NCBI GenBank assembly: GCA_032718475.1
Contig: JAUCBJ010006385.1
Span: forward strand, 1 to 31,651
Reading direction: 5' to 3'
From: Nemertoderma westbladi
Taxonomy: Eukaryota; Xenacoelomorpha; Nemertodermatida; Nemertodermatidae
Length of the DNA stretch: 31,651 nt
Positions 12,335 through 21,808 of the stretch are shown here, in pieces (within the stretch, counting starts at the first letter, position 1; each line of letters opens with the position of its first letter). The translations under genes were made by a program, and so were the position numbers. The notes below the pieces were generated by a model, which had not been told where the DNA came from, ran no database searches, and saw only the letters and a program-made list of their open reading frames with translations.

Positions 12335-13190
12335 GGCACTAGTGTATTATAGGTACAGTACACCCCCCTCAATTTTTTTTTACCAGCTAGTTTTTGCTAT
12401 TTATTTTTATGAAAATGTTCTAGAACATGTTAGCTATTAAAAAATATATATATATATGTTCTAGAAAAAATAGTTTTTGTTCTAGAACAATTTTAAAAAA
12501 AAATTAAAAAAATGTACTATTTTTATTTTTTAATTTAGCTAAGTAATTTATTAATAAGTAATTTATAGTAAGTTATTTAGCTTAAGTTAGCTATTCAGAA
12601 CTAGAAAAAAAAGTTCTAGAACAAATAGTTATTGTTCTAGAACAGTTCAAAAAATATATAATGTTTTTTTAATTTTATTTAGAATTTGTTTCATATAATT
12701 TTTAATCGTTGCTGGCAAGATGGTTTTTTTTGGGGGGGGGGGGGGGGGGTGGGTTAGCTAGTATTTTTTTAAATAGCTAATTAAAATTAACAAAATTCAC
12801 TGTATTGAAGGCATTACTGTATATACAGAAATTAATGATATGCTTAGAATACGTAGGCCTATACTGTATAATATTTATTATTTAGCAGACAGCGGGTAAT
12901 ATTTTCTGATCAAATCCAACAGAGCAGAAAATGGGTTTTCTTTGTGTAGAAGCTTCCAACGAAATTTAGCTAGTTGTTGGGCGAAAGTCAAATCTTAGCT
13001 ATAGAAATTCGATTATTCTAGAAAATTCACTTAAACATAACTAACAAAAAATAAAATTTTTACTAGAACATTTTATTATTTTTTTTCAAATGTATCTCAT
13101 GTTCTAGAACATTTCATAAAAATAAATAGCAAAAACTAGCTAGTAAAAAAAATTTGAGGGGGGGGGGTGTACCTATAACACACTAGTGCC
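12335..13190. mobile_element. 856-bp foldback/MITE-like TIR element in the 36-bp array
   Basis: The ends are inverted repeats of about 93-96 bp: 12335-12429 (GGCACTAGTGTATTATAGGT...) and 13098-13190, whose complement reads GGCACTAGTGTGTTATAGGT. They differ by a few substitutions and by C/G-tract length. An 8-bp target duplication (GCTCAGCA) flanks the element. The interior is AT-rich and non-coding, with at least four full or partial copies of the palindrome TTCTAGAA (12419, 12460, 12480, 12614, 12640) and an 18-G run at 12732-12749. No transposase is present, so it is non-autonomous. An 8-bp duplication occurs in hAT, Merlin and P-like families, and GG-starting termini would fit Merlin; this assignment is an inference and remains open. 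Confidence 0.9.
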
Positions 13191-13328
13191 GCTCAGCACG
13201 GGCCCAGTTGTGATACTGCAGCCGTCGCTCAGCACGGGCCCGGTTGTGATACTACAGCCGCCGCTCAGCACGGGACCAGTTGTGATACTACAGGACTACA
13301 GCCGTCGCTCAGCACGGACTCTGTTGAG
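13191..13328. repeat. 36-bp minisatellite, right part (about 4 units)
   Basis: Directly after the TIR element the units resume with GCTCAGCACGGGCCC and continue until TTGAGTAAGACC. One unit near 13294-13300 carries a small internal duplication (CTACAGGACTACAG). This is the severed right part of the array at 11801. Confidence 0.95.
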
Positions 13329-13588
13329 TAAGACCTACCGAAATTGATCCGATATTAACATAAACTGTTAATTAGTTTTCTGAAAGCCATAAATTAACCA
13401 TAAATTGTACTTTTAGGCTACAATTGACTTAGAAACAAGTTCATAAAATGAAGTTATATTAAATTTTGCTCAGACCAACAATTACTACGCACCCCTCCGC
13501 CCTCCAGGGATTATCTTTCTGTCGCTAATCAGTTTATCCACACCCTCTCCCCTTGTCGTAGTTGATTTGTAATTTTGGTTTTGTTTAG
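13329..13588 (+). other. 3' end of an intron with splice acceptor
   Basis: About 260 bp of non-repetitive AT-rich sequence end in a pyrimidine-rich tract, TTTTGGTTTTGTTTAG, with the AG at 13587-13588 just before the coding exon. A CT-rich stretch (CACCCTCTCCCC near 13541) lies upstream. No further exon was found between the satellites and this acceptor. Confidence 0.65.
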
Positions 13589-13728
13589 GAGAAGGAAGGT
13601 TACTCGGTGGTGTTTATGTATTTGGGGCTGGTGATCAAGGCGTTCTGTATGAACACCGTGAGACAACATTCGGCGTTCACGCTCCCATCGACGATGTTAT
13701 AGCTGCTCTCAGGGATATCAAATCTTAA
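13589..13728 (+). CDS. PRXL2A: Terminal coding exon of a PRXL2A (FAM213A)-like redox protein
   Basis: The exon is 140 bp and too short to stand out as an open frame. It starts after a good acceptor AG with two bases of a split Gly codon and ends at TAA. It encodes a 46-residue C-terminus with the segments LLGGVYVFGAGDQGVLYEHR, TTFGVHAPIDDVIAALRDI and a final KS. The GG-V-V-G-GxQGxLxEHRE-xFGD-like pattern and the amphipathic terminal helix are the hallmark C-terminal strand-strand-helix of the peroxiredoxin-like 2 family (thioredoxin fold, AhpC/TSA-like), which acts in thiol redox regulation. The catalytic Cys lies in earlier exons, outside the window. PRXL2A fits better than PRXL2B or PRXL2C because of the QGxLxEHRE motif. 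It is probably a live gene: the frame, acceptor and stop are intact. Confidence 0.85.
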
Positions 13729-13843
13729 ACACAATGATTACCTCTCCGCCTTACAATATGTTTATTTTTTATCCTCAATGATTTAGATGTTTTTATTAAA
13801 TTATATTCGATGACGATAAATTACAACATTTCCAGTAAGTTAC
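13729..13843 (+). other. Likely 3' UTR of the PRXL2A-like gene
   Basis: AT-rich sequence follows the TAA. ATTAAA at 13795-13800 is a common variant polyadenylation hexamer, 67 bp after the stop. The UTR must be short, because a candidate transposon begins near 13844. Confidence 0.5.
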
Positions 13844-14565
13844 AGGGGTGTACACGATTTTGGTCCAAAATATGTCGAAATTTTTTTTATGGTCTATTAT
13901 AATGCACCATTGAATGGTGTTTCCAAATCTGAAAACCGCTATTTAATAGCTCTTTTAGTTTTCAAGTTATGTAAATTTCCATTTAGGGAATCCTATTGAA
14001 ATTACTATTACTATGTATAATGAAAGGTCGATTATCTCCAAATATTTTTTTCATGAAATTGTCAACTTCAAAACCCTACTACTTCTACAATTGTTGAGTA
14101 ATTAGTCTGAAACTTTCTGTGGGTGTCTAGATAGCCACCCTGCATAAAAGTATCAGACAACTTTTCGAAATTTTTTGTTAATAAAATTTAATACTATTTA
14201 TAAAAAACCTAAAAATTAGCATAAATTTGCAGCGCCACCTAGCGGTGCAGAATTATTTTAACAAAATTTCGCCTGATAGTTATGTTGCCCCATCTTTGAT
14301 CTATCATATAAAAAACTTTCATGTGATTAGGTTCAAAACTGTAAAAGCCTTAGGGTTTTAAGCTCAACCAAGTTGTTTTTATTGTTGACTAGTATTAACT
14401 AATATTAAATAGCGAAAAAAAATTTTCTGAGCTATAATGTAGAATAGCATCTTAGGAACCTATATGCGAAATTATAGCCAAAACCAAACAATTTTGAAAC
14501 GCCGAGAGTGATAAATCGAAGAGTTGTCCGAAAATGGTGTACCCCCCCCCCCCCCCCCCCCCCTT
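13844..14565. mobile_element. Candidate 0.7-kb TIR element with a C22 terminus
   Basis: The left edge reads GGGGTGTACACGATTTTGG, and the complement of the right edge reads GGGGTACACCATTTTCGG after a 22-base C run at 14542-14563. These form an imperfect inverted repeat of about 18 bp. The interior has no open frame and includes the short palindrome GCGCCACCTAGCGGTGC near 14231. No convincing target duplication was found; TAAGT-like sequence lies on both sides but not in register. It would be a non-autonomous DNA transposon of unknown family. Confidence 0.45.
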
Positions 14566-14775
14566 AAGTAAATAAACTGATTTTCGACAATCATCAGAAT
14601 CGTAACATGGTGGAGTTAGTACATTGTGTAGAAATGAATACTAAGTCACGACTCCAGAAATATAACCAACTCTCGCGTAGCTCACATTTAGTATTATTGT
14701 TAGTGTTATATACTTACCGTATATTATTGTTCCATAACCTACCCCATGGTGCTATTCTATGAATGTATGATGTTG
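14566..14775. other. AT-rich spacer, nothing recognised
   Basis: About 210 bp lie between the C22 tract and the LINE tail. There is no open frame, RNA gene or repeat that I can support. Confidence 0.5.
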
Positions 14776-14819
14776 TACTACTACTACTAGTATCGGCATG
14801 CTGCATTGCAGCTGCATTT

Positions 14820-15524
14820 TTAAGAATGCTGTGCCGGCTTGTCGACAAAATTGCGCCGCCACAACTCCCTATCACCCATGACATTTGCTAGATCATCCGC
14901 ATCTTCAAGACCAGTGTCCTTTAAGAAACGTCTCAAGAAAGTCATGGGCTGTCCACCATGCTTATTCACTCCATGAGGCTGCCAAAGTACAAGATTATGC
15001 ACTGGCTGGTCCTCACGGCGAAAGCAATGTCCTGCAAAGCGGAGGCGATTTTGTTCTAGTGTCAAGCTTGGGGGAACCAATGAGACACCTCCAATGTTAT
15101 ATAGTGTCTGGTTGGAGATGTGTGCATTGTACTTGACACAATGAACCCGGCGTAGCATTCTTGTGAATGTGCCATCCAGAGATTTGGTGTCCTCAGCAGT
15201 TAGAGCCCAGCGTGGACTCCCATAGAGGAGTACTGGAACTACTGCTGCTCTAAATAATCGGACCTTAAGTTTCCGATTAATTCTCGGTGACTTCCAAATC
15301 CTGGAAAGCCTATTCAAGGCTGCCCATGCCTTTCCCTTACGTATTCGAAGGTCCTCACCTGGCTTCCGGATCCATGATCCCAGGTAACAGAAGTCTTCCA
15401 CATGCTCAAGCATACCATCCTTTGAGCTTATGCTCATCCGATCAGAGACTTGCTGAGAACTTTCAAAGTTAACTGTCAAAATTTTAATCAAAGTTAATAA
15501 AAAGACCAACACTAGAAGAAGCAT
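14820..15524 (-). pseudogene. LINE C-terminal thumb and extension
   Basis: This open stretch ends at the natural TAA of the element. Residues following the RT palm read DFCYLGSWI, then RLFRAAVVPVLLYGSPRWAL, then TRMLRRVHCVKYNAHISNQ, and finally RLRFAGHCFRRED. These are the usual C-terminal blocks of LINE polyproteins: the YLG motif after the catalytic core, the LYG-W-L block, and the R-FAGH block. Its first 15 or so residues are out-of-frame sequence; the true frame enters around KILTVN after a frame change near 15500. It is +1 relative to the upstream palm segment. Confidence 0.85.
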
Positions 15525-15993
15525 GTTCTAATGAGCTGATGAGCCGTTGGGCTCCCTCTAGTGATTCTGAGAGTACTCCTAAGTCATCAGCAAAGTCTAA
15601 ATCAGTTAGGTACTTGGCAGGATTTCCTCGACTTCTGGAGCCAGTAAGTGGAGTTATCATCACCCCATCATCATTATGATGATCTAAGGACATGCGTAGA
15701 ACATAGTCAACCACAATTATGAACAGGAATGGTGCAAGTGTGTCTCCTTGGAGGACGCCCCATAACACTTCAAATGGTTCTGTGTCACCATCAACAGTAG
15801 ACACAAATGTTGTCGAACCATCGTATACTGATCTGATTGCTGCAATAATTTCATCAGGAATCCCATATAATGAAAGTATGCTGAACATACGTGAGCGGGA
15901 GACTGAATCAAAGGCCTTGAAGAAGTCAACAAAGATAACAGCCAGATGCCAGTCTTTCTTTTTTGATAACTCTTCAATTATCCTTCTAAGTGA
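15484..15993 (-). pseudogene. LINE reverse transcriptase palm (motifs A-C)
   Basis: The segment begins just after an in-frame TAG (15994-15996). It shows RT motif A as VDFFKAFDSV (about 15920-15950), motif B as GVLQGDTLAPFLF, and motif C as DFADDLGVLSES, the family's Y/FADD catalytic pair. All three catalytic aspartates are present. It shares the frame of the fingers segment upstream, so only one stop codon separates them. It runs out of frame after GLFINFD near 15490. Confidence 0.9.
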
Positions 15994-16745
15994 CTAAAGT
16001 GGCAAAATGGGTTCCAAGGTCCCACGACCTTTACGGAACCCATTCTGATTTCCACGGAGCAGTCTCTCAATGGGATCCCTGATGCGATTTAATAGAATTC
16101 TATTGTATAGCTTTGCAGCAATCGAGATCAATGAGATTCCCCGAAAAGAACCATAGAGTGTTAGGTTGCCCTTCTTGGGAACTGGCACCAACTTATTTGT
16201 TTTCATTTCTTGTGGGACTCTTGTTGTTCGGTACATGTCTACTATGATTGGATAGATGAGCTTTAAACACTCAGGTATTTTAAAGACCTCAGGGGGAACA
16301 CCATCTACTCCACTGGCACGATTGGTCTTAATGCTCTTTGCAGCAGCCTTCACTTCTGCAAAGGAGATATCGCCAATGGGAATATCTAGGAGTACAGACT
16401 CAGACACTTTTACTTCTATAAAGTTATCAGGCAATACCCTGTCATTATTGAGGAGCTTTTCAAAGTGGGCCTTCCAACCATTGAGGCGATCGGCTGGTGA
16501 TTCAGCCTTAACCTTGGTGGTTGGTTGGCTTTTCCGCCCAGGAAGCAAGTTGATCGATTTCCATGCCTGGGATGATTGCCTGCTGTCGTCGGCATCATTG
16601 ATGGCATCAACCTGTTGGTTTATTAGCTCCTGTAGATTAACAGAGTACTGCCTGTTCAGGGACCTAGATGCAGCCTTAACTGCATTCTTGGCCGCTGTAG
16701 ACTGTTTGAGTCGGGAATCTTTCTGCGCCTTATATAGGTCATTTC
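15994..16745 (-). pseudogene. LINE linker and reverse transcriptase fingers
   Basis: A basic, Gln-rich linker (LYKAQKDSRLKQS... near 16730, then QAWKSINLLPGRK) leads into RT motifs 0-2: SGVDGVPPEVFK, then LVPVPKKGN, then FRGISLISIAAKLYNRILLN, then NQNGFRKGRGT. The open frame ends at the TAG at 15994-15996. The linker lies in a different frame from the endonuclease upstream, with the shift somewhere in 16740-16790. The fingers motifs are well preserved. Confidence 0.88.
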
Positions 16746-17780
16746 GGCACTTCTTGATTTTTGTTGTCAGTCCAGGGGGCCCTTTTCCTGTTTCGAGGGT
16801 ATACAGGAACTGTTTCTGCAGCTGCTAATTTAACTGCTTCTGTGAAGGCAGTATAGCCCTCACAGTGATCTGCCGCCTCAGAGGCAAGAACCTCATACCT
16901 GTTGCTCAGCTGTAGTGTGAAGCTGGATCTCACACTTGGCTGTTGCAACAGAGAGGACCAGTCATGCCGCGGCAAGGCAGATTTCGTTGCTCTGCTAGCA
17001 CGCAGACTAAGTCTTACCTTGGCCACAATAAGGCGGTGATCACTGGAGAAGGGTCGAAGTGTAAATGCATTACAGTCTTGTATAGAGCTCCTATACTTCC
17101 TACGAAACAGAATATGGTCTATCTGGGACTTGTGACCACTGGGTCCACTATGAGTCCATAGCTTTCCAGTTCGCTTCTTGAACTGGGTTCCAGCCGAAAA
17201 CAATCCATTTCCAGAGATAAAATCCTGAAGATGGACGGAATTTCGGTTGACACTATTGCTATAGATCCAGGGCGATGTAGGTGATTGATGCAGACTTGCA
17301 TTAAAGTCTCCCAGGAATGTTAAGAATGCATGCTGATCCACTCCATCAGTAGCTGCTTGTAGATTGTGGTAGAAATTTTCCACCTCCTCTATAGGGGCAA
17401 CACTAGTTGGAGAGTAGCACACAATCAAAACCACCTTAGGAAACTTCTTAGCCAGTCTTCCAGAACATGAGAAGTGGCAACGGATGATGCGGTTAGAGAT
17501 TTGGTCTATTTTGTCCAATGCTGCATGTGCAGTTGGATTCATCAATAGACCAATACCACCATTGCCACTATCATCTGCAGGGCGAATCGCCAACCCCCCC
17601 CCCCATGTCCTTAATCAGAACCTCATCAGTCTGTCCAGTCTGCATTCGGTGCTCTTGAACACCCACTGCGCTAAGAGAAAGCTTATCTGCCAAGGCAGTC
17701 TGCTCACCTTGTCGCATTGGGGACCCGAGTGTTAGGGTGTTTACTGAGGCTAGACTTGCCTCAGATTCACCAATGGCTTT
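16739..17780 (-). pseudogene. LINE AP-endonuclease (EEP) domain, broken in a C11 tract
   Basis: The N-terminal piece (about 17605-17780, minus) reads VNTLTLGSPMR and then AVGVQEHRM, the Q-E-H/N active-site strand of exonuclease-endonuclease-phosphatase nucleases. An 11-C run at 17594-17604 shifts the frame. The next piece continues with NGGIGLLMNP, VVLIVCYSP, FLGDFNASLH, KSQIDHILFRRK and SSDHRLIVAKVRL. GDFN and SDH are the catalytic and metal-binding motifs, and all are intact. The domain would nick target DNA for target-primed reverse transcription. The homopolymer shift could be a slippage mutation or a sequencing error. Confidence 0.87.
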
Positions 17781-18096
17781 GTTGGTCGGGGTGGAACATG
17801 AGAGTAGCCTCCAACTCCAGAATCCCTCTCCCCCTCACTATCTGGCCTCCCTGGTGACGCAGGGTTTGGGCCAGAAAGGTCATCAGGAAAGGGACTCAAA
17901 GAATTGTTGGCTTCTCTCTCTCTCCAGTAGGGGGTGAGGCAGGCAGCCGGTCAGGAGATAACTGATGCCTGTGAGGCCGATTGTGTCCGGTAATTCCACT
18001 GGCCTCTAGTGGCCGGACCTCCGCATTACTAATGTAATCCATAGTGGGGGGTTGGGGGTGCTTTTTTGCCGAGTCAGCTCTCGGGGCAAATACCAC
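17781..18096 (-). pseudogene. LINE N-terminal low-complexity segment
   Basis: A 66-codon open stretch (17896-18096, minus) with many Pro, Arg and His residues runs into a (GA)n tract near 17917-17930. A second frame then continues with SLSPFPDDLSGPNPASPGRP and GVGGYSHVPPRPTKP up to a stop near 17755. Another frame change leads into the endonuclease. No zinc knuckle or other ORF1 domain was seen. It looks like a disordered N-terminal extension, and the start codon is uncertain. Confidence 0.5.
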
Positions 18097-18535
18097 ACCC
18101 TGGTTTGCCGTTCCACAGGGTGGGTGTCGCAGTGGAGTCAGATATGAGGCCCATCACCCATATCTACTCTGGCGCACATGACCCACCATTGGCTGTGCAG
18201 CTCATCTGCTGGGTCATGCCCTGTACCCCTGCTACCAGGTGCAGGTCGCAGTGAAGTGTACTCAGAGTGGACATGAGAACACTCTACTCCTGACCAGCCA
18301 TTGGTAGATCACCATCTGCCTGGCCAGGCCATATACCCCTGCAGCCAAGTATATGGGTCCTTAATCCAGGACCAAGTGCGTCCTTATCCCAGAACGAAGG
18401 GGGTCCTAGTTGCAGGACCAGATTTGCCCTAGTAAGATGGTCTATGCAGCTACAGGTGGCACCTCCTTTATGCTGCATGGAGGTGGCAAGTTTTCTTGAT
18501 CAATGACCTAGAATACCTGACCTGACCTGATGTTG
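18097..18535 (-). other. LINE 5' region with about 120-bp internal repeats
   Basis: The segment TCGCAGTGGAGTCAGATATG near 18127 recurs in diverged form (TCGCAGTGAAGTGTACTCAG) near 18247. The CCCTGTACCCCTGC / CATATACCCCTGCAGCC blocks are spaced in the same way. Repeated 5' monomers are known to act as promoters in several LINE groups. That role here is an inference. Confidence 0.4.
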
Positions 18536-19718
18536 TGATGCTAATTAGTTAGACCTATGTAGTATTTACCTTTGTCCTGCATTATTATAATTACGGATGG
18601 GTTGCCAAGTAAACCGAAAGGTAGACGAAGTGATAACAACTCTTAAACGTCCACACGGTACACGTAGTACAGTGCAGTTTAGCAAAGATGATCACAAAAT
18701 GAATTAAGCCATTTTTTATTAATTAACCAAAACATACTTTTAGATATATTCAGCGAAGTCTTGTTGCGATCTAAGTGAGCTTGTGATACTTTGCTAGACT
18801 TATGGTCTTGAGGGTCTGGTCTACTGTCTATTTCGTGGCCGCCAATATGGTTGCTAATATGCGGTCGCTATGTATGCAATGAATCAGCCTTTGTAGTCTA
18901 TCTGTTAGTTATACAGACACAGTGTTATTTGGAGTGCGGTGCAGTTAGCGTGCCTTAATTTTGTTAATTAGACTGTAATTTATAATGTTCTTACATCATC
19001 CTATTTTAGTCAAAGTGTAGAAAGTGTAACATTATCCAATATTATTTCCAATATGTACCTTTGTACCTTCTATGTTTAGTCTAAGGTTATGCTTCAATAG
19101 GTCAATATATTTTTTTCAATTTGTAGATAACCTGTGCAGTAGTGCTAGTAGTGTCACTAATTATTAGTAACTATCTATAATACAATTAGTATGAAACTCA
19201 TTATGAAACAGTTAATGACAGATTGTGTTTCAAGTACAATTTATGTATATACGCTGTCTCGATATATGCTTTGTTTCATAAATACATTTTATACTAAATG
19301 AATAAACGGAAAGTTATCTGTTAACAACACACTACTTTAATAAACAACATAAATAACAGTATTTCGCATATTTTGGGACGTGGGGGGGGGGGGGGGGGGG
19401 GGGGGGGGGTACTGGACGCGATCGAAATCAATCCGACTCCAGTGGAAAATCGACGCAAGTAATAGCTATTTGCGATTAACTTCTTCAATAAATTTTGTTT
19501 AGAATAACGTGCCCAGTAACCTGCTCCTTTCCTTGTTCATGCTCAGCAATAAACGTAACAATGTAAACCCTATTACCCTTGGTCATCGTAATTAATTATG
19601 TCTACATTTTTCTTAAATTTTTAAATGAAACTCCCCTCCTCTATCTTTTCGGCTTTTGATTTGACAGCGCCACCGTCCACCACTTTACGACAGTTCCCCA
19701 CCTATCTCACCCACCTCC
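18536..19718. other. AT-rich non-coding stretch with a G28 run
   Basis: No open frame with recognisable content and no RNA gene was found in about 1.2 kb. The outstanding element is a run of 28 G at 19382-19409, followed by GTACTGG, inside otherwise AT-rich DNA. The GGGGTAC edge resembles the edges at 14541 and 25767. Confidence 0.6.
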
Positions 19719-20922
19719 ATGGAAGTGACGTGCCGCTGTGGAGGCGAGGCGATCCGATCCGTTGGCCTTGATGGGGCATGGCTGTGCTGTGCGACACTGC
19801 CATTGGTTCGCCAGCTGCGACAAACTGAGCCTGAAGTACCAGCGGGTGACCCTATCACTGAGCCCAAGTTCGGCACGCCACCTAGTTCTCCATCCCTCTT
19901 CGATGAGACTACTGCTTCCAATTGAATTTCCTCCCCTCCTCCAACCAGCCACCGCCAATGCTGCTATGTGGATGTTGTATCCGCAGCAGTGCGAGTCATG
20001 AGACTACGGAAGTGTCGGAAGTGGTGGGATCGCCTGATGCAACTTGGCCAGCTTTCGGGTACAACCCAGAACCTACCAAGTGCATCTTCTTGGTGGTAAA
20101 GCCAAGGTTAGAGGAGGAGACAAGGGAACATTTCGGTGGTACAGGGATTCGGATCGTGGGTGCTCATCGTTTTGTTTTCTCGGGGGCTACATCGGCCAGT
20201 CATCAGACAGGAAAGCGTTTGTGGAGGAGAAGGTGGCCGGATGGGTTCACAGCATTCAGAAGCTATCGGCAGTTGCTAAGGACTACCCGCAGTCTGCTCA
20301 TACTGGTGTCGCCTAGTGCATCCTGGCAGAGTGAGACTACCTACCACTGATGAGGAAATTGCTCCCAATAGGGAAATTACTCTCAAAATGCTCCCCTTTG
20401 GGCATCTTCTCGCCACTGTGGTGGAAACTTCACTGGTTGAGCGTGATGAAGTGACCCTCGCTCGGGGTCATTTGGACAGTGCAGGCATCGAAGTTTGCGG
20501 CGTCCGGGCCGACGTAGCAGCACGCGGGGTTTGGACTTCTCAACGGGTGGCATCGTTCTACATCGCAGTTATAAATGCTGACGTCACCTCTACGCCCAAG
20601 CCAACCGATCCACAGAGTCGTTGCTTGAGGAGCGCTGCCGCTACAAGAAGAGGCATTGCCGCACGATCTGCGAGGGTAGAAGGATGTCCTTATTCACTCC
20701 CCTAGTTGGAACAGTTGACGTGGTCTGGTGCCGCGAGGCCCAGATCCTCATCAAGCACATCGCAGAGGCTCTTGTGATCTCGCATCACCAAGGGATGTGA
20801 GAGAGAAGCCTTGCATGTGCGGGTGCGCTAAGTGGAGTGAACTACGCAGGCGTTCGTGTCGCTCGCTTGGTCTTGGTGACGGAGCAGGGCTGCGCGGCCT
20901 GGACCTGACAGTGCACTACTGA
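19719..20922 (+). mobile_element. Decayed retroelement with RT palm and C-terminal nuclease-like block
   Basis: The stretch is more GC-rich than its surroundings and reads in several plus-strand frames that together match one protein order. LPLVRQLRQTEPEV (about 19800) is the segment before the catalytic YADD. KWWDRLMQL (about 20010) follows it. FGYNPEPTKCIFLVV, GTGIRIV, FLGGYIG, FVEEKVAGWVHSIQKLS and PQSAHTGV (20050-20310) are the post-palm blocks. The tail has GVRADVAARGVW, VINADVTS and SLFTPLV (20500-20710). This RT family is one I recognise from many invertebrates, with a C-terminal Cys/His and nuclease-like module; I cannot name the clade with confidence. The YADD motif itself is destroyed, at least three frameshifts are present, and the middle part is missing. 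Confidence 0.7.
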
Positions 20923-21409
20923 CTTGCCAGTAGTTTCCAGGGTTTGCTATATGTCGGTCTGTCTGTTTGTCCACCTTGAACCACTAACTTTTTAGCCCTG
21001 TGCTTTAACTCCTTATATGTGTATAAAATTTACTATTATACATGTATTTTTATTATATTTATATTTTGTTATTGGTGACTTTTAAAGTAACATTGATAAT
21101 ATTTTTACGATGTAAAAAAAAGTTGACACTCCGTGACTGTTGCGCCCGCAACAAACCCGTCCCGCACACGCATTGTAAAAAAAATAAACTGAATAGATGG
21201 ATAAATATTATGTATGAAATGTAATCTATGTAAGTCCTAGTGGTTTTAAGATTGTAGTAGTAAGCATTACTATAGGATACTTAACATTTAATTAATCAAT
21301 ATCGAGCTATAGTAATAAGTTAATCACCGTTGTAGGCCTAGTATGTTTTATATGCAACCGTTATATTGCAAACAAATAACCACATGTATATAATAAAACA
21401 TGTCATGTG
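20923..21409. other. AT-rich spacer downstream of IFT20
   Basis: No coding content is supported. The plus strand has AATAAA at 21183-21188. The minus strand has an ATTAAA-type hexamer (TTTAAT at 21287-21292 on plus) about 120 bp past the IFT20 stop, a possible polyadenylation signal for that gene. Confidence 0.45.
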
Positions 21410-21808
21410 TTACTTGTTTAATATGAACTGTTCAATAAAATCGTTGCGTTCAGCCTCTTCCTTTGATAGAGATTCGTGTTCGATTCGATATCTGCTCAAT
21501 TGAACTTTCTTTTCTGTGATAAGAGCCAACAATTGTTGCTGTTGGGATTCCCGCTGTTTAGCAACTGACTTCAACATGTTTCTCTGTCCGATCGCCTTCA
21601 TCTTTTCATTTTCGACGTCCTGGGCCAGACTATCGACAACGTTAATAAAATTTCCAACAATGTTTTGGAATTCGCCGATTTTATCGACAAAATTCTTGCA
21701 TTCTTCCTTTAATTCCCCCGTTTGTTGGAACACTTCGGGATCGAGGACGCACAGTTTATTCAATTCATCGAAATGTAAACCCGCACGTTCGATTGCATCC
21801 TGTGCCAT
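21410..21808 (-). CDS. IFT20: Intraflagellar transport protein 20 (IFT20), intronless
   Basis: A complete 132-codon frame from ATG to TAA. IFT20 is a small coiled-coil subunit of the IFT-B complex that links Golgi-derived vesicle traffic to cilium assembly. Diagnostic segments are [18 protein letters not shown] near the N-terminus, [17 protein letters not shown], then [20 protein letters not shown], then [20 protein letters not shown], and a C-terminal FIEQFILNK. Length and block order are the same as the vertebrate protein, with no gaps. Heptads from about residue 70 to 125 fit the coiled coil known for the family. The start is fixed because an in-frame TAA directly precedes the ATG. The notable feature is the lack of introns: either intron loss or an intact retrocopy. 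No poly(A) tail or flanking duplication was seen. Confidence 0.97.
   Translation of the reverse strand: MAQDAIERAGLHFDELNKLCVLDPEVFQQTGELKEECKNFVDKIGEFQNIVGNFINVVDSLAQDVENEKMKAIGQRNMLKSVAKQRESQQQQLLALITEKKVQLSRYRIEHESLSKEEAERNDFIEQFILNK

Larger units (their letters stand above)
14776..18535 (-). mobile_element. Near full-length, inactivated APE-type LINE (non-LTR retrotransposon)
   Basis: Read on the minus strand the element has, in order: a 5' region with about 120-bp internal repeats, a Pro/Ser/Gly-rich N-terminal segment, an AP-endonuclease-like (EEP) domain, a linker, a reverse transcriptase, and a C-terminal thumb/extension. It ends in a short microsatellite tail, (TAC)n on the plus strand at 14776-14790. 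The tail, the single fused endonuclease-RT protein and the overall size resemble RTE-like and related LINEs, but the clade was not established. Coding is broken by a GA tract near 17920, a frame change near 17780, a C11 tract at 17594-17604, a frame change near 16740-16790, a TAG at 15994-15996, and a frame change near 15500. The catalytic motifs survive, so decay is fairly recent. The 5' boundary is approximate. Confidence 0.85.

Noticed and set aside
16256-16828. 190-codon plus-strand open frame
   Set aside because: It is the antisense shadow of the LINE linker and RT fingers.
18284-18478. 64-codon minus-strand open frame in the LINE 5' region
   Set aside because: It falls in the repeated untranslated part of the LINE and is not in frame with the later coding parts.
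21042-21224. 60-codon plus-strand open frame downstream of the retroelement relic
   Set aside because: AT-rich, low complexity, with no similarity that I can name.
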